Shown: positions 9,015 through 17,018 of the stretch, piece by piece
How the letters are laid out: the number at the start of each line of letters is the position of its first letter
Position numbering within the stretch: position 1 is the first letter of the stretch
Position numbers and translations under genes: made by a program
Notes under the pieces: model-generated
Seen by the model: the letters and a program-made list of their open reading frames with translations, nothing else
What the model was told of the DNA's origin: nothing
The model's database searches: none
Source of the DNA: Sphingomonas sp. SORGH_AS_0879
Lineage (GTDB): Bacteria > Pseudomonadota > Alphaproteobacteria > Sphingomonadales > Sphingomonadaceae
Length of the DNA: 64,000 nucleotides
Direction of reading: 5' to 3'
Assembly (NCBI RefSeq): GCF_030819175.1
Contig: NZ_JAUTBJ010000002.1
Location: 2,875,001-2,939,000 of the forward strand

Positions 9015-9127
9015 TCCCTTTTCGCGCGCATCCGGCAGTGGAGCGGGAGACAGGCAATACTATCATAGCCTGACGACCGGTCTTCACTTGACCTTTGCGG
9101 CGACCTCGTCTCTTCCTGTGCCCGTGC

Positions 9128-9211
9128 GCGGACGTGGCGAAACCGGTAGACGCTGCCGACTTAAAATCGGCTTCCCCTGGAGTGCGGGTTCGAGTCCCGC
9201 CGTCCGCACCA
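9128..9211 (+). tRNA. tRNA-Leu(TAA), integration target of the island
   Basis: 84 nt with encoded CCA. Acceptor stem GCGGACG/CGTCCGC; anticodon stem GCCGA/TCGGC encloses CTTAAAA, giving anticodon TAA; a class II variable arm and TTCGAGT T-loop are present. Its 3' part (from 9157) is repeated exactly at 23618-23678. The gene stays complete on the left side of the island. Confidence 0.97.
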
Positions 9212-9217
9212 TGGCTC
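9157..9217 (+). repeat. Left attachment site (61-bp direct repeat) within tRNA-Leu
   Basis: Perfect 61-bp identity with 23618-23678, covering the anticodon-loop to 3' end of tRNA-Leu plus six further bases (TGGCTC). The tyrosine integrase begins 60 bp further in. It defines the left boundary of a 14,461-bp element. Confidence 0.95.
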
Positions 9218-9276
9218 AACCCACTCTAAAAGCAGCATTTTTACTGCCGCTAGATGGTTGAGCCAAATGGCGCGAA

Positions 9277-10446
9277 TCAGGCCGCGTGTAATTCTGGTGT
9301 AATCCGCTCGCTAAAGCGCATGTCGATTGCGGTTATGGCAGCGTCGATATGCTCGCCATGGATATGGACATAGCGGAGGACCATAAGCATCGTCTTATGA
9401 CCGCTAATTTTCTGGATCGTAGGCAAATCGATCCCTGCCTTCACCAGACGGGTGATAGCGGTGTGCCGCATGACGTGCGGGGTCACCTTCCTAGGGTCCA
9501 ATCCCGCTCGCTCTACAACGCGTAGAAACTGCTTTGCCATGCTCACCCGATGAGGATGCTTCCCTTCGCGGCGATGCGAAGGGAAAAGCCATTCAGAGCT
9601 ATTTCCCCGCCCTTCTAAGTGGGCACGGATCATATCGGTAAGGGCCGGAGTGATAGGTTGCTGACGCTCGCCTGCCTTCGCTTCGGGGATGTAAATACGG
9701 CGCGACGCAAGGTCGATATCGCAAACACGAATGCGTACGATTTCCCCATGCCTCATGGCAGTGTTCAGCCCGCAAGCGATGAACAGCCAAATCAGAGGGT
9801 CTTGGTCAGCTACCGCCGCCGCCATAAGTTTGGCGATGTCGGAATCGGAGAGGATCACGATACGCTTACGGAGTTCAGCCCCCTTCTCGATCTCTGGCAC
9901 CGCTTCGGGCTTTAACCACCCCCATTTGACCAACCGGCGAAACAAATGAGACAGGGTAGCCAACTCCCGGTTGACCGTTGCCTGCTTGATCCCGGTTTTA
10001 AGGCGTGTCCGCACGTATTCCTGCACCAGCGCCCCGGTGATCGCATTCGCCTTATAAGGGCCGAAAAACGGAACAAAGAGTTGGTCAACATGCTGCCGCT
10101 TGGCCTTCATGTTCCGCCCACCGCCCTCTTCCAGGCGCTCCATGTACTTCAACGCCTGCTCGCGGAAGGATGGATGCGACTTCCTGCCCTTGGGGAGGTT
10201 TAGGCGCTCCTCGCGAGCCTGCGTCCTTAGTGCCTCCAAAGCCTCTTCGGCCTGATGCCGCGTAACGCCTTCGCTTTCCCTGCCAATGACACGGTGTATG
10301 CGTTGGTTATCGACCATCACGTTGACACTGTACGCTATATCGCCGTTAGCCATGCGTTTTGCAGTGATGCCATGCTCAGACAGTGATTTTCCTGGCCCTA
10401 GCACTTTGATAGCCGGACGAGTAAGCTTTGTGAATCGAATCGCCAT
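9277..10446 (-). CDS. Tyrosine-type site-specific recombinase/integrase
   Basis: 389 aa. The N-terminal part has an Arm/SAM-like DNA-binding region. The C-terminal catalytic domain shows the arginine in NTAMRHGEIVRIRV, the HxxR in PHVMRHTAITRLV, the SGHK histidine and the nucleophile tyrosine in VLRYVHIHGEHID. The ATG at 10446 is used; an upstream TTG is possible. It sits 60 bp from the left att repeat, and its last codons overlap a 23-bp repeat also found near the right att. It very likely integrates and excises the island at tRNA-Leu. Confidence 0.95.
   Translation of the reverse strand: MAIRFTKLTRPAIKVLGPGKSLSEHGITAKRMANGDIAYSVNVMVDNQRIHRVIGRESEGVTRHQAEEALEALRTQAREERLNLPKGRKSHPSFREQALKYMERLEEGGGRNMKAKRQHVDQLFVPFFGPYKANAITGALVQEYVRTRLKTGIKQATVNRELATLSHLFRRLVKWGWLKPEAVPEIEKGAELRKRIVILSDSDIAKLMAAAVADQDPLIWLFIACGLNTAMRHGEIVRIRVCDIDLASRRIYIPEAKAGERQQPITPALTDMIRAHLEGRGNSSEWLFPSHRREGKHPHRVSMAKQFLRVVERAGLDPRKVTPHVMRHTAITRLVKAGIDLPTIQKISGHKTMLMVLRYVHIHGEHIDAAITAIDMRFSERITPELHAA
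9282..9304. promoter_or_regulatory. Candidate integrase arm-type site, left copy
   Basis: 23 bp CCGCGTGTAATTCTGGTGTAATC, exactly repeated at 23479-23501 in the same orientation. Each copy contains two GTGTAAT units 11 bp apart. It lies inside the last codons of the integrase gene. Role as integrase arm site is inferred from position at both ends. Confidence 0.6.
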
Positions 10447-10654
10447 GTCTGCGACGCTATATTGCAAGACTATCTAGAGTCAAACCCCCACGTCCCCGCC
10501 ATTTCTTTATGGCATCTAAAGTAACGTACGTAATTTTATTACTGTTTTTACTTATAGTTTACTTGATAAAATCCGCATTTTCCGACCGATGCCGCGATTT
10601 TGCCTTGACGCCTTCGGGCCACAACATCATATGCGCGCCGCAACGAGGAGCACA

Positions 10655-10855
10655 ATGATGCCACGCCGAGCTACAATCCAAATTACCGTTCATCCTGACG
10701 GACGCGTTTCGCGTAAAGATGCTGCTGAATATTTGGGCCTGTCAGCAAAAACTTTAGCGGAACGGCAACGCAAGGGGCTGCGCCCCCACAGCGTAAAGGT
10801 CGGTGGTCGACGCTTCTATTTTCTTCAAGAGCTCGACAGTTTTGTTAATCAATAA
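10655..10855 (+). CDS. AlpA/excisionase-like helix-turn-helix protein
   Basis: 66 aa. Sequence VSRKDAAEYLGLSAKTLAERQRKGLRP is a MerR-type/excisionase winged helix, followed by a VGGRRFYFLQELDSF wing that fits the Xis/AlpA family. The ATG at 10655 is chosen because GAGGAG (10645-10650) lies at ideal spacing; an in-frame upstream ATG at 10589 lacks one. It is divergent from the integrase gene, the usual position for a directionality factor or an integrase regulator. Confidence 0.8.
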   Translation: MMPRRATIQITVHPDGRVSRKDAAEYLGLSAKTLAERQRKGLRPHSVKVGGRRFYFLQELDSFVNQ

Positions 10856-11435
10856 TCTGAAAATCTATTCAACGTCGCATGCCCCTGCCTACAAGAACTG
10901 AATATCGTTACACATCAGATTTGAGCCGGTTTAAGAGCACATTTTCCAAAGCCAGTGGACCAGACACAGAGGGGTAAAATTCCTCTGTATGGGGCTATAA
11001 ACGGAAAATTTGGTGCATCCGCCTACGCATATCGGCATCCAATTGCTCTCTAGGGTTGGATCATCTGCACGTGTGAGAAATCGGCGATAAACGCCCACTC
11101 ACGCAAATCATTCAATTTAACTTTTTCCGCTCTTCTGCCTGCCCTGAAAATATGGAAAATGAGGCTTACGCGTTAACATTCACATGACCAAATTAAACGT
11201 TAGATTTTATTCCTAATGTTTAATTTAGGTCTATTTTTCAACAGTGTTAGCCCGGCGTATGGCGACTTTACGCTTGAATTCCTGCTCTATTCACGCTAGA
11301 GCATCCCACGGTTAGGGGATTCGTTCCCCTATACCTATAGAAGGGGCCTCCTTTCTCTTCTCTCTCCCTTCTCTTTCTTTAATTTATAGAAGGATTAAGA
11401 TTCTCAATAAAAAATAGTAATAATAAGATTACAAT
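10856..11435. other. AT-rich gap with small hairpins, no gene seen
   Basis: 580 bp, much lower in GC than the chromosome. Seen here: a CAGAGG/CCTCTG hairpin at 10967-10987; a TCCTCTGTATGGGGCTATAA motif at 10981-11000 that recurs (17 of 20) at 12921-12940; an AGGGGA/TCCCCT hairpin near 11315; and a pyrimidine-rich run at 11350-11380. No convincing coding frame. It is the upstream region of the polymerase-like gene. Confidence 0.5.
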
Positions 11436-12851
11436 ATGAATATGATGACTACCGAAGGATTCACTTCACTGAATCCTTATGATGGTTTAGTAACACCATC
11501 TTTTGATGAATTCGAAAAAGGAATTTATCTAAATCTTCGTTTAGAGCCTTTTACTAACGAAGCAAAATTTCTGATTGAAGAGATTCTATCAAACTCGACA
11601 CAGGTCAGCGGCCCCAAGCGCCCCTTTGAGGCAGCCGTAGGCGCGTTGGTAGGTGACATGCTTCGGGTAAGGGCATCTGGGCCGGAGAGATACGGCTTTC
11701 GAACCGTAAAAAAGCAGTCTTTCACTGGTGAGTTTGTCGGATACCGACCCTTCATACGGGCAGCAGAACACCTTAAAAACATGAATCTGATAGGTTGGAA
11801 CAAGGGTCAAAATGCGACCTATGTTTCGGCCGGGATAGCTAGCCGTTTTTGGTCGATGGATTCACTTCTAAGCTTAGCAAAAAGCTTCGGAATAACTCCG
11901 GAAAACTACAAGCAGCACTTCCGCCGCCGTTCCGGCATGAGGGGGACAGCAAACTATGTCACCCTAAAGTCAGCTTCTCGGAAAACCAGGGAAACATACG
12001 GCGCAAAGATCGCCGGGCGTGACATGGGGCTACCGGTTGGGAACAATCATGTTTTTCGCTATCAACAAGAAATGCGCGCAATAAATGAAGCGCTTTTCAG
12101 ACATGACTATAGCTTTGAATTTTCCGGTCTGCGTCGCTTGTTTAACAACGGTGATACGACCGGGGAGACCCTCAATGAGGGCGGCAGAATGTACGCTATT
12201 GGCGGTGGATATCAGCAGATGCCCAAGGCCAAACGAAGCAAAATACTGATAAACGGCCTACCGACCGTGGAGATCGATTTGTCAGGAAGCCATTATACGA
12301 TTGCAACGCTCTTGCTTGACCAACCATACAACCGAGACATCGATCCTTACTCGGTACCTGGATATCCACGGGAGATTGTAAAGTCGTTTGTAAACGCCAG
12401 CATGGGCAATGGAAAACCGATCCATCATTGGCCCAACCATATTAAAGAATCATACGGTGAAAACGAAGACGGCTTACTCGATGTCAATGAAGCAGATAAA
12501 GAAAGTCCACGCAAGGAAAACGAATTAAGAACAGCAACTATCGAAGCAGGAAAGATTTACACCGGTAATCTCGAAGCGGACTGGCCAATCAAAAATATGA
12601 AAGCCGATGTGCTCCCTCACTTCCCCATACTTAAGATGATAGAGGACAACGGCATATTTTGGGGCAAGCTTCAATTTGAAGAAAGCTGCGTGATCGTAGA
12701 AGCAGTGCATCGGCTGTCGGTTGAAATGGGTATTCCTACGTTGCCAATTCACGATTCTCTGATAGTTCCTAACCAAGATCAAGAAGCGGGGCGTCAGGTT
12801 TTTGAACAGTTCTTCTTTGAACGCTTCGGTTCGATTCCACGAATTAAATAA
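11436..12851 (+). CDS. Protein with family-A/single-subunit polymerase-like motifs, function unknown
   Basis: 471 aa, AT-rich coding. I do not recognise a named family. Three motifs occur in the order of the palm of family-A DNA polymerases and T7-type RNA polymerases: motif A VEIDLSGSH with D281; motif B-like REIVKSFVNASMGNG (R312, K316, G324); and motif C PIHDSLIV with H439-D440. A conserved-looking GGRMYAIGGGYQQMP precedes motif A. The N-terminal 240 residues are not assigned. No Shine-Dalgarno is evident; ATG at 11442 or 11445 are alternatives. A replication or primer-synthesis role for the element is an inference. It is followed at once by a nested hairpin. Confidence 0.6.
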   Translation: MNMMTTEGFTSLNPYDGLVTPSFDEFEKGIYLNLRLEPFTNEAKFLIEEILSNSTQVSGPKRPFEAAVGALVGDMLRVRASGPERYGFRTVKKQSFTGEFVGYRPFIRAAEHLKNMNLIGWNKGQNATYVSAGIASRFWSMDSLLSLAKSFGITPENYKQHFRRRSGMRGTANYVTLKSASRKTRETYGAKIAGRDMGLPVGNNHVFRYQQEMRAINEALFRHDYSFEFSGLRRLFNNGDTTGETLNEGGRMYAIGGGYQQMPKAKRSKILINGLPTVEIDLSGSHYTIATLLLDQPYNRDIDPYSVPGYPREIVKSFVNASMGNGKPIHHWPNHIKESYGENEDGLLDVNEADKESPRKENELRTATIEAGKIYTGNLEADWPIKNMKADVLPHFPILKMIEDNGIFWGKLQFEESCVIVEAVHRLSVEMGIPTLPIHDSLIVPNQDQEAGRQVFEQFFFERFGSIPRIK

Positions 12852-12863
12852 ACAGCTATTCAA

Positions 12864-12936
12864 AGCCCCGTACAGCCAATGTTTTTGGAAGTGGCACCCC
12901 GCATCCAAAAACTCGAAAAATCTTCTGTACGGGGCT
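12864..12936. other. Nested inverted-repeat structure after the polymerase-like gene
   Basis: Outer perfect 12-bp arms AGCCCCGTACAG (12864-12875) and CTGTACGGGGCT (12925-12936) enclose inner perfect 8-bp arms TTTTTGGA (12882-12889) and TCCAAAAA (12904-12911) around a 14-nt loop. No T-run follows, so it is not a standard terminator. The outer arm motif resembles the sequence at 10982-10998 on the other side of the gene. Could be an RNA structure, an origin or a protein-binding site. Confidence 0.6.
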
Positions 12937-13011
12937 ATATGAGCTATGACGTGACCCCCGTTTCTTCATCCAACTGGAAGTAGAGACCGTCTCCTTAAAG
13001 GGACGGACGGA

Positions 13012-13278
13012 ATGAAGCGGAAGCAGTTTTCGGAAGAGCAGATCATCGGCATCCTGAAGGAGGCCGAGGCGGGTGCGGTGGTGACGGAGCTGTGCCGCAA
13101 GCACGGGATGTCGAGCGCGACTTACTATGCGTGGAAGGCGAAGTTCGGCGGCCTGGAGGTGTCCGACGCAAAGCGCCTGCGGTCGCTCGAAGAGGAGAAC
13201 GCCCGGCTCAAACGGCTACTGGCGGACACGATGCTGGACAATGCGGGGTTGAAAGACCTGCTGTCAAAAAAGTGGTGA
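13012..13278 (+). CDS. IS3-family transposase OrfA
   Basis: 88 aa. Helix-turn-helix HTH_Tnp_1 domain ([20 protein letters not shown] and [21 protein letters not shown]) followed by a leucine-zipper-like region ([18 protein letters not shown]). It ends just after the AAAAAAG run at 13266-13272, where a -1 frameshift would join it to OrfB. Confidence 0.92.
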   Translation: MKRKQFSEEQIIGILKEAEAGAVVTELCRKHGMSSATYYAWKAKFGGLEVSDAKRLRSLEEENARLKRLLADTMLDNAGLKDLLSKKW

Positions 13279-14177
13279 CGCCCGCCGCGAAGCGGCAAGC
13301 GGTCGCGCATCTCCAGGCGACGCTGGGGATGAGCGAGCGGCGGGCATGCACGGTCGTTGGGGCAGACCGCACGAGCATGCGGTATCGCTCGTGCCGGGCG
13401 GATGATGGCGACCTGCGGTCGCGGCTGCGCGAGCTGGCGCAGCAACGCCGACGGTTCGGCTATCGGCGTCTGCACATCCTGCTGCGCCGGGACGGCATCA
13501 CGATCAACCGCAAGAAGACCCAGCGGCTCTATCGTGAGGAGGGTTTGACGGTCAGGCGCCGGAAGGGACGAAGGCGCGCCACAGGCAGCCGTGCGCCCGC
13601 GTCAGTGCTGGCGCTTCCCAACCAGCGCTGGAGTCTGGACTTCGTCCACGACCAGCTCGTGACCGGCCGTCGGTTCCGCGTGCTCAACATCGTCGATGAC
13701 GTCACGCGCGAATGCCTTCGGGCGGTGGTGGACACGTCGATCTCGGGCCGGCGGGTCGTGCGCGAGCTGGCCGATCTGATCGCCGAGCGTGGCAGGCCGA
13801 AGATGATCGTCAGCGACAACGGGACCGAACTGACGTCGAACGCGGTGCTCGCCTGGTCCGGCGATGCCCGCATCGAGTGGCATTACATCGCGCCGGGCAA
13901 GCCCACGCAGAACGGGTTCGTCGAGAGCTTTAACGGTCGCATGCGCGACGAGCTGCTCAACGAGACGCTGTTCTTCACCATCGGTCAGGCCCGCTCGATT
14001 CTGGCCCGCTGGGTCGACGACTACAACAACGAGCGTCCGCACTCCTCGCTCGGCTACGCCACTCCGGCAGCCTTCGCTGCCGGGCTCGAACAGCAACGGG
14101 CGGGGTTAACCCCGCCCGTTGCTTCACCTGCGCTTATGCGCGAAAACCACGGTCGGTCTCTGGTTGCCGCTGGATGA
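13275..14177 (+). CDS. IS3-family transposase OrfB (integrase core)
   Basis: About 300 aa in the -1 frame relative to OrfA; it is expected to be made as an OrfAB fusion by slippage at 13266-13272, and the GTG at 13275 is a nominal start. DDE residues: D in [10 protein letters not shown] in VSDNGTEL, E in [13 protein letters not shown]. It looks intact, so the IS may be active. Confidence 0.9.
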   Translation: MTPAAKRQAVAHLQATLGMSERRACTVVGADRTSMRYRSCRADDGDLRSRLRELAQQRRRFGYRRLHILLRRDGITINRKKTQRLYREEGLTVRRRKGRRRATGSRAPASVLALPNQRWSLDFVHDQLVTGRRFRVLNIVDDVTRECLRAVVDTSISGRRVVRELADLIAERGRPKMIVSDNGTELTSNAVLAWSGDARIEWHYIAPGKPTQNGFVESFNGRMRDELLNETLFFTIGQARSILARWVDDYNNERPHSSLGYATPAAFAAGLEQQRAGLTPPVASPALMRENHGRSLVAAG

Positions 14178-14208
14178 AAGACCGGGGTCACGTCACCGCC
14201 ACCAATTG

Positions 14209-14213
14209 GGACG
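14209..14213. repeat. Target-site duplication GGACG, left
   Basis: GGACG directly before the left end of the tandem IS at 14214, matching GGACG at 16781-16785 directly after the right end. Five bases is normal for IS2-type elements. Confidence 0.8.
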
Positions 14214-14289
14214 TGAACTGGCCCCCATTTCGACCGGACGGATTTGAGCCTAGGAAGGAGGCTTGGGGCTATCCCCTGAGCATAGGCTT

Positions 14290-14667
14290 ATGTCCGTGTC
14301 CGAGATCATCACCGACGGCGGTCGTCGCCGTCACTGGAGCACGCCCGAGAAGCTGAGGATCGTCGAGGAGACGCTCGATGGTCGGGAGAGCATATCGGTG
14401 GTGGCGCGCCGCAACGGCGTGGCGCCGAACCTGCTGTACCGTTGGCGGCGGCTGATGCTGGAAGGCGGGAGCGTTGCAGTTGCCGGCGACGACGACGTGA
14501 CCAGCAACCGGCAGGTCCGCGAGATGGAAACCCGCATCCGCGAACTGGAGCGCCAGCTCGGGCGCAAGACGCTGGAGGTCGAGATACTGAAGGAGGCGCT
14601 GGAGCGCTCGCGCCCAAAAAAAGCGAGCTTGCTCATGCACTCGCCGCTGCCGGAGACTATCCGGTGA
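14290..14667 (+). CDS. IS2-group transposase OrfA (copy 1)
   Basis: 125 aa HTH protein: HWSTPEKLRIVEETLDGRES and VARRNGVAPNLLYRWRRL, then a coiled-coil QVREMETRIRELERQLG and LEVEILKEALE as in IS2 OrfA. An A7 run followed by G at 14616-14622 is a -1 frameshift site. Confidence 0.92.
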   Translation: MSVSEIITDGGRRRHWSTPEKLRIVEETLDGRESISVVARRNGVAPNLLYRWRRLMLEGGSVAVAGDDDVTSNRQVREMETRIRELERQLGRKTLEVEILKEALERSRPKKASLLMHSPLPETIR

Positions 14668-15497
14668 GCCTGGTCGCCAGCACGCTCGGGGTCGGGCGTT
14701 CGACGGTGTACGACCGCCTGACGGGAACCACCAGGACGCGCGGGCCGTACGCCAAGGCCGACGACACGGATCTGCTGCCCTGCATTCGCCAGATCGCCGC
14801 GCAACGGCCAACATACGGCTACCGCCGCATCGCGGCGGTCCTCAATCGGCAGCGGCGCGCCGAAGGACTTGCGCCGGTCAACCACAAGCGCGTCTACCGC
14901 ATCATGGCGGCGGACCGCCTGCTGCTGGCGCGGCGCTACGCCGAGCGAGCCGACTATGGGCATGACGGCGTCGTAGTGACGATCCGCTCGAACCTGCGCT
15001 GGTGCTCCGACGGCTTCGAGTTCACCTGCTGGAACGGTGAGGTCGTGCGCGGTGCCTTCATCATCGACGCCCATGACCGCGAGATCATCTCGTGGCGCGC
15101 GGTTGCCAATGCCGGCATCAGCGGCTCGGACGTGCGCGACATCATGCTGGAAGCCGTGGAAACCCGCTTCGGCACCATGCGCGCGGCGACACCGGTCGAG
15201 ATGCTGTCGGACAACGGTTCGGCCTATACCGCCTGCGAAACACGGACCTTTGCCCGGCAGCTGGGCCTCAAACCCTGCTTCACCCCCGTCCGCAGCCCGC
15301 AGTCCAACGGCATCTCGGAGGCCTTCGTCCATACCCTCAAACGGGATTACGTCCGCGTCTCGCCGCTGCCGGACGCACTCACCGCGTTGACATCGCTTGC
15401 CGGATGGATCGAGGACTACAACGACAACCACCCCCATTCAGGGCTCAAAATGCGTTCGCCGCGCGAGCATCGCGCACTGGTTTCTGCAACCGCTTGA
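14664..15497 (+). CDS. IS2-group transposase OrfB (copy 1)
   Basis: 277 aa from a GTG overlapping the OrfA stop (GTGA); the functional product is expected to be OrfAB made by slippage at 14616-14622. DDE residues: D in RWCSDGFEF, D in LSDNGSAYT, E in GISEAFVHTLKRDY. The reading frame is intact. It differs from copy 2 by Ala versus Thr in the MRAATP/MRATTP segment. Confidence 0.92.
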   Translation: MSLVASTLGVGRSTVYDRLTGTTRTRGPYAKADDTDLLPCIRQIAAQRPTYGYRRIAAVLNRQRRAEGLAPVNHKRVYRIMAADRLLLARRYAERADYGHDGVVVTIRSNLRWCSDGFEFTCWNGEVVRGAFIIDAHDREIISWRAVANAGISGSDVRDIMLEAVETRFGTMRAATPVEMLSDNGSAYTACETRTFARQLGLKPCFTPVRSPQSNGISEAFVHTLKRDYVRVSPLPDALTALTSLAGWIEDYNDNHPHSGLKMRSPREHRALVSATA

Positions 15498-15543
15498 ACC
15501 CGTCCGGTGAAACGGGGGCCAGATCACCCCTGAGCATAGGCTT

Positions 15544-15921
15544 ATGTCCGTGTCCGAGATCATCACCGACGGCGGTCGTCGCCGTCACTGGAGCACGCCC
15601 GAGAAGCTGAGGATCGTCGAGGAGACGCTCGATGGTCGGGAGAGCATATCGGTGGTGGCGCGCCGCAACGGCGTGGCGCCGAACCTGCTGTACCGTTGGC
15701 GGCGGCTGATGCTGGAAGGCGGGAGCGTTGCAGTTGCCGGCGACGACGACGTGACCAGCAACCGGCAGGTCCGCGAGATGGAAACCCGCATCCGCGAACT
15801 GGAGCGCCAGCTCGGGCGCAAGACGCTGGAGGTCGAGATACTGAAGGAGGCGCTGGAGCGCTCGCGCCCAAAAAAAGCGAGCTTGCTCATGCACTCGCCG
15901 CTGCCGGAGACTATCCGGTGA
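15544..15921 (+). CDS. IS2-group transposase OrfA (copy 2)
   Basis: 125 aa, the same protein as that encoded at 14290-14667, with the same A7 slippery run at 15870-15876. Confidence 0.92.
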   Translation: MSVSEIITDGGRRRHWSTPEKLRIVEETLDGRESISVVARRNGVAPNLLYRWRRLMLEGGSVAVAGDDDVTSNRQVREMETRIRELERQLGRKTLEVEILKEALERSRPKKASLLMHSPLPETIR

Positions 15922-16751
15922 GCCTGGTCGCCAGCACGCTCGGGGTCGGGCGTTCGACGGTGTACGACCGCCTGACGGGAACCACCAGGACGCGCGGGCC
16001 GTACGCCAAGGCCGACGACACGGATCTGCTGCCCTGCATTCGCCAGATCGCCGCGCAACGGCCAACATACGGCTACCGCCGCATCGCGGCGGTCCTCAAT
16101 CGGCAGCGGCGCGCCGAAGGACTTGCGCCGGTCAACCACAAGCGCGTCTACCGCATCATGGCGGCGGACCGCCTGCTGCTGGCGCGGCGCTACGCCGAGC
16201 GAGCCGACTATGGGCATGACGGCGTCGTAGTGACGATCCGCTCGAACCTGCGCTGGTGCTCCGACGGCTTCGAGTTCACCTGCTGGAACGGTGAGGTCGT
16301 GCGCGGTGCCTTCATCATCGACGCCCATGACCGCGAGATCATCTCGTGGCGCGCGGTTGCCAATGCCGGCATCAGCGGCTCGGACGTGCGCGACATCATG
16401 CTGGAAGCCGTGGAAACCCGCTTCGGCACCATGCGCGCGACGACACCGGTCGAGATGCTGTCGGACAACGGTTCGGCCTATACCGCCTGCGAAACACGGA
16501 CCTTTGCCCGGCAGCTGGGCCTCAAACCCTGCTTCACCCCCGTCCGCAGCCCGCAGTCCAACGGCATCTCGGAGGCCTTCGTCCATACCCTCAAACGGGA
16601 TTACGTCCGCGTCTCGCCGCTGCCGGACGCACTCACCGCGTTGACATCGCTTGCCGGATGGATCGAGGACTACAACGACAACCACCCCCATTCAGGGCTC
16701 AAAATGCGTTCGCCGCGCGAGCATCGCGCACTGGTTTCTGCAACCGCTTGA
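15918..16751 (+). CDS. IS2-group transposase OrfB (copy 2)
   Basis: 277 aa with intact DDE residues, differing from copy 1 by one amino acid (Thr in MRATTP). The gene is complete although the IS copy lacks its left inverted repeat, so it could act in trans on copy 1. Confidence 0.92.
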   Translation: MSLVASTLGVGRSTVYDRLTGTTRTRGPYAKADDTDLLPCIRQIAAQRPTYGYRRIAAVLNRQRRAEGLAPVNHKRVYRIMAADRLLLARRYAERADYGHDGVVVTIRSNLRWCSDGFEFTCWNGEVVRGAFIIDAHDREIISWRAVANAGISGSDVRDIMLEAVETRFGTMRATTPVEMLSDNGSAYTACETRTFARQLGLKPCFTPVRSPQSNGISEAFVHTLKRDYVRVSPLPDALTALTSLAGWIEDYNDNHPHSGLKMRSPREHRALVSATA

Positions 16752-16780
16752 ACCCGTCCGGTGAAACGGGGGCCAGATCA

Positions 16781-16785
16781 GGACG
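16781..16785. repeat. Target-site duplication GGACG, right
   Basis: Matches GGACG at 14209-14213; together they flank the whole two-copy IS block. Confidence 0.8.
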
Positions 16786-17018
16786 GGTGAGGCGGAGCCA
16801 ATTCCAAGGCTTCCACTACAGGGGCAGTTAGCCGACGCTCATAGTTACCATCGTCCAGAATGGCTGCCACTGCCTATGGTTGATGTTCCCGTCCAGATTT
16901 GCAGCAAGATCGCCATCATGGCGGGTTTTTAGAGACACACGGGTCGCCTCCATTTGCTTTTCAGCGCATCCGCCTACGAGGTTTGCAAAAACATTTTCTA
17001 TTTCAGGCTTGGCTCTTT
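16786..17018. other. Gap between IS block and reverse transcriptase, no gene seen
   Basis: About 230 bp with no convincing ORF, tRNA or hairpin terminator. It lies downstream of the reverse transcriptase gene. Confidence 0.4.

Larger units (their letters stand above)
12947..14195 (+). mobile_element. IS3-family insertion sequence (IS407-like), 1249 bp
   Basis: Ends are inverted repeats: left TGACGTGACCCCCG at 12947 and the complement of the same at 14195; the similarity continues inward through TTTCATCCA and AGAGACC. It encodes OrfA and OrfB joined at an AAAAAAG slippery site. No target duplication is seen (CTA on the left, CCG on the right), so one flank may have been changed after insertion. 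Confidence 0.88.
14214..15526 (+). mobile_element. IS3-family (IS2-group-like) insertion sequence, full-length copy
   Basis: 1313 bp. The left end TGAACTGGCCCCCATTTCG matches the complement of the right end (TGATCTGGCCCCCGTTTC), giving imperfect terminal inverted repeats that extend about 35 bp. It encodes OrfA and OrfB. Its right end abuts a second copy that starts without the left inverted repeat. Confidence 0.92.
15527..16780 (+). mobile_element. IS2-group insertion sequence, tandem copy lacking the left 59 bp
   Basis: 1254 bp repeating 14273-15526 almost base for base (G to A at 16440 is the one difference found by reading). It begins directly after the right end of copy 1 and has no left inverted repeat, but has its own right end at 16780 followed by the target duplication. 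Confidence 0.93.

Noticed and set aside
8965-9219. Minus-strand frame with a GGTRTRTP-like protein over tRNA-Leu
   Set aside because: It is the well-known artefact of translating a tRNA gene in reverse; the tRNA is clear.
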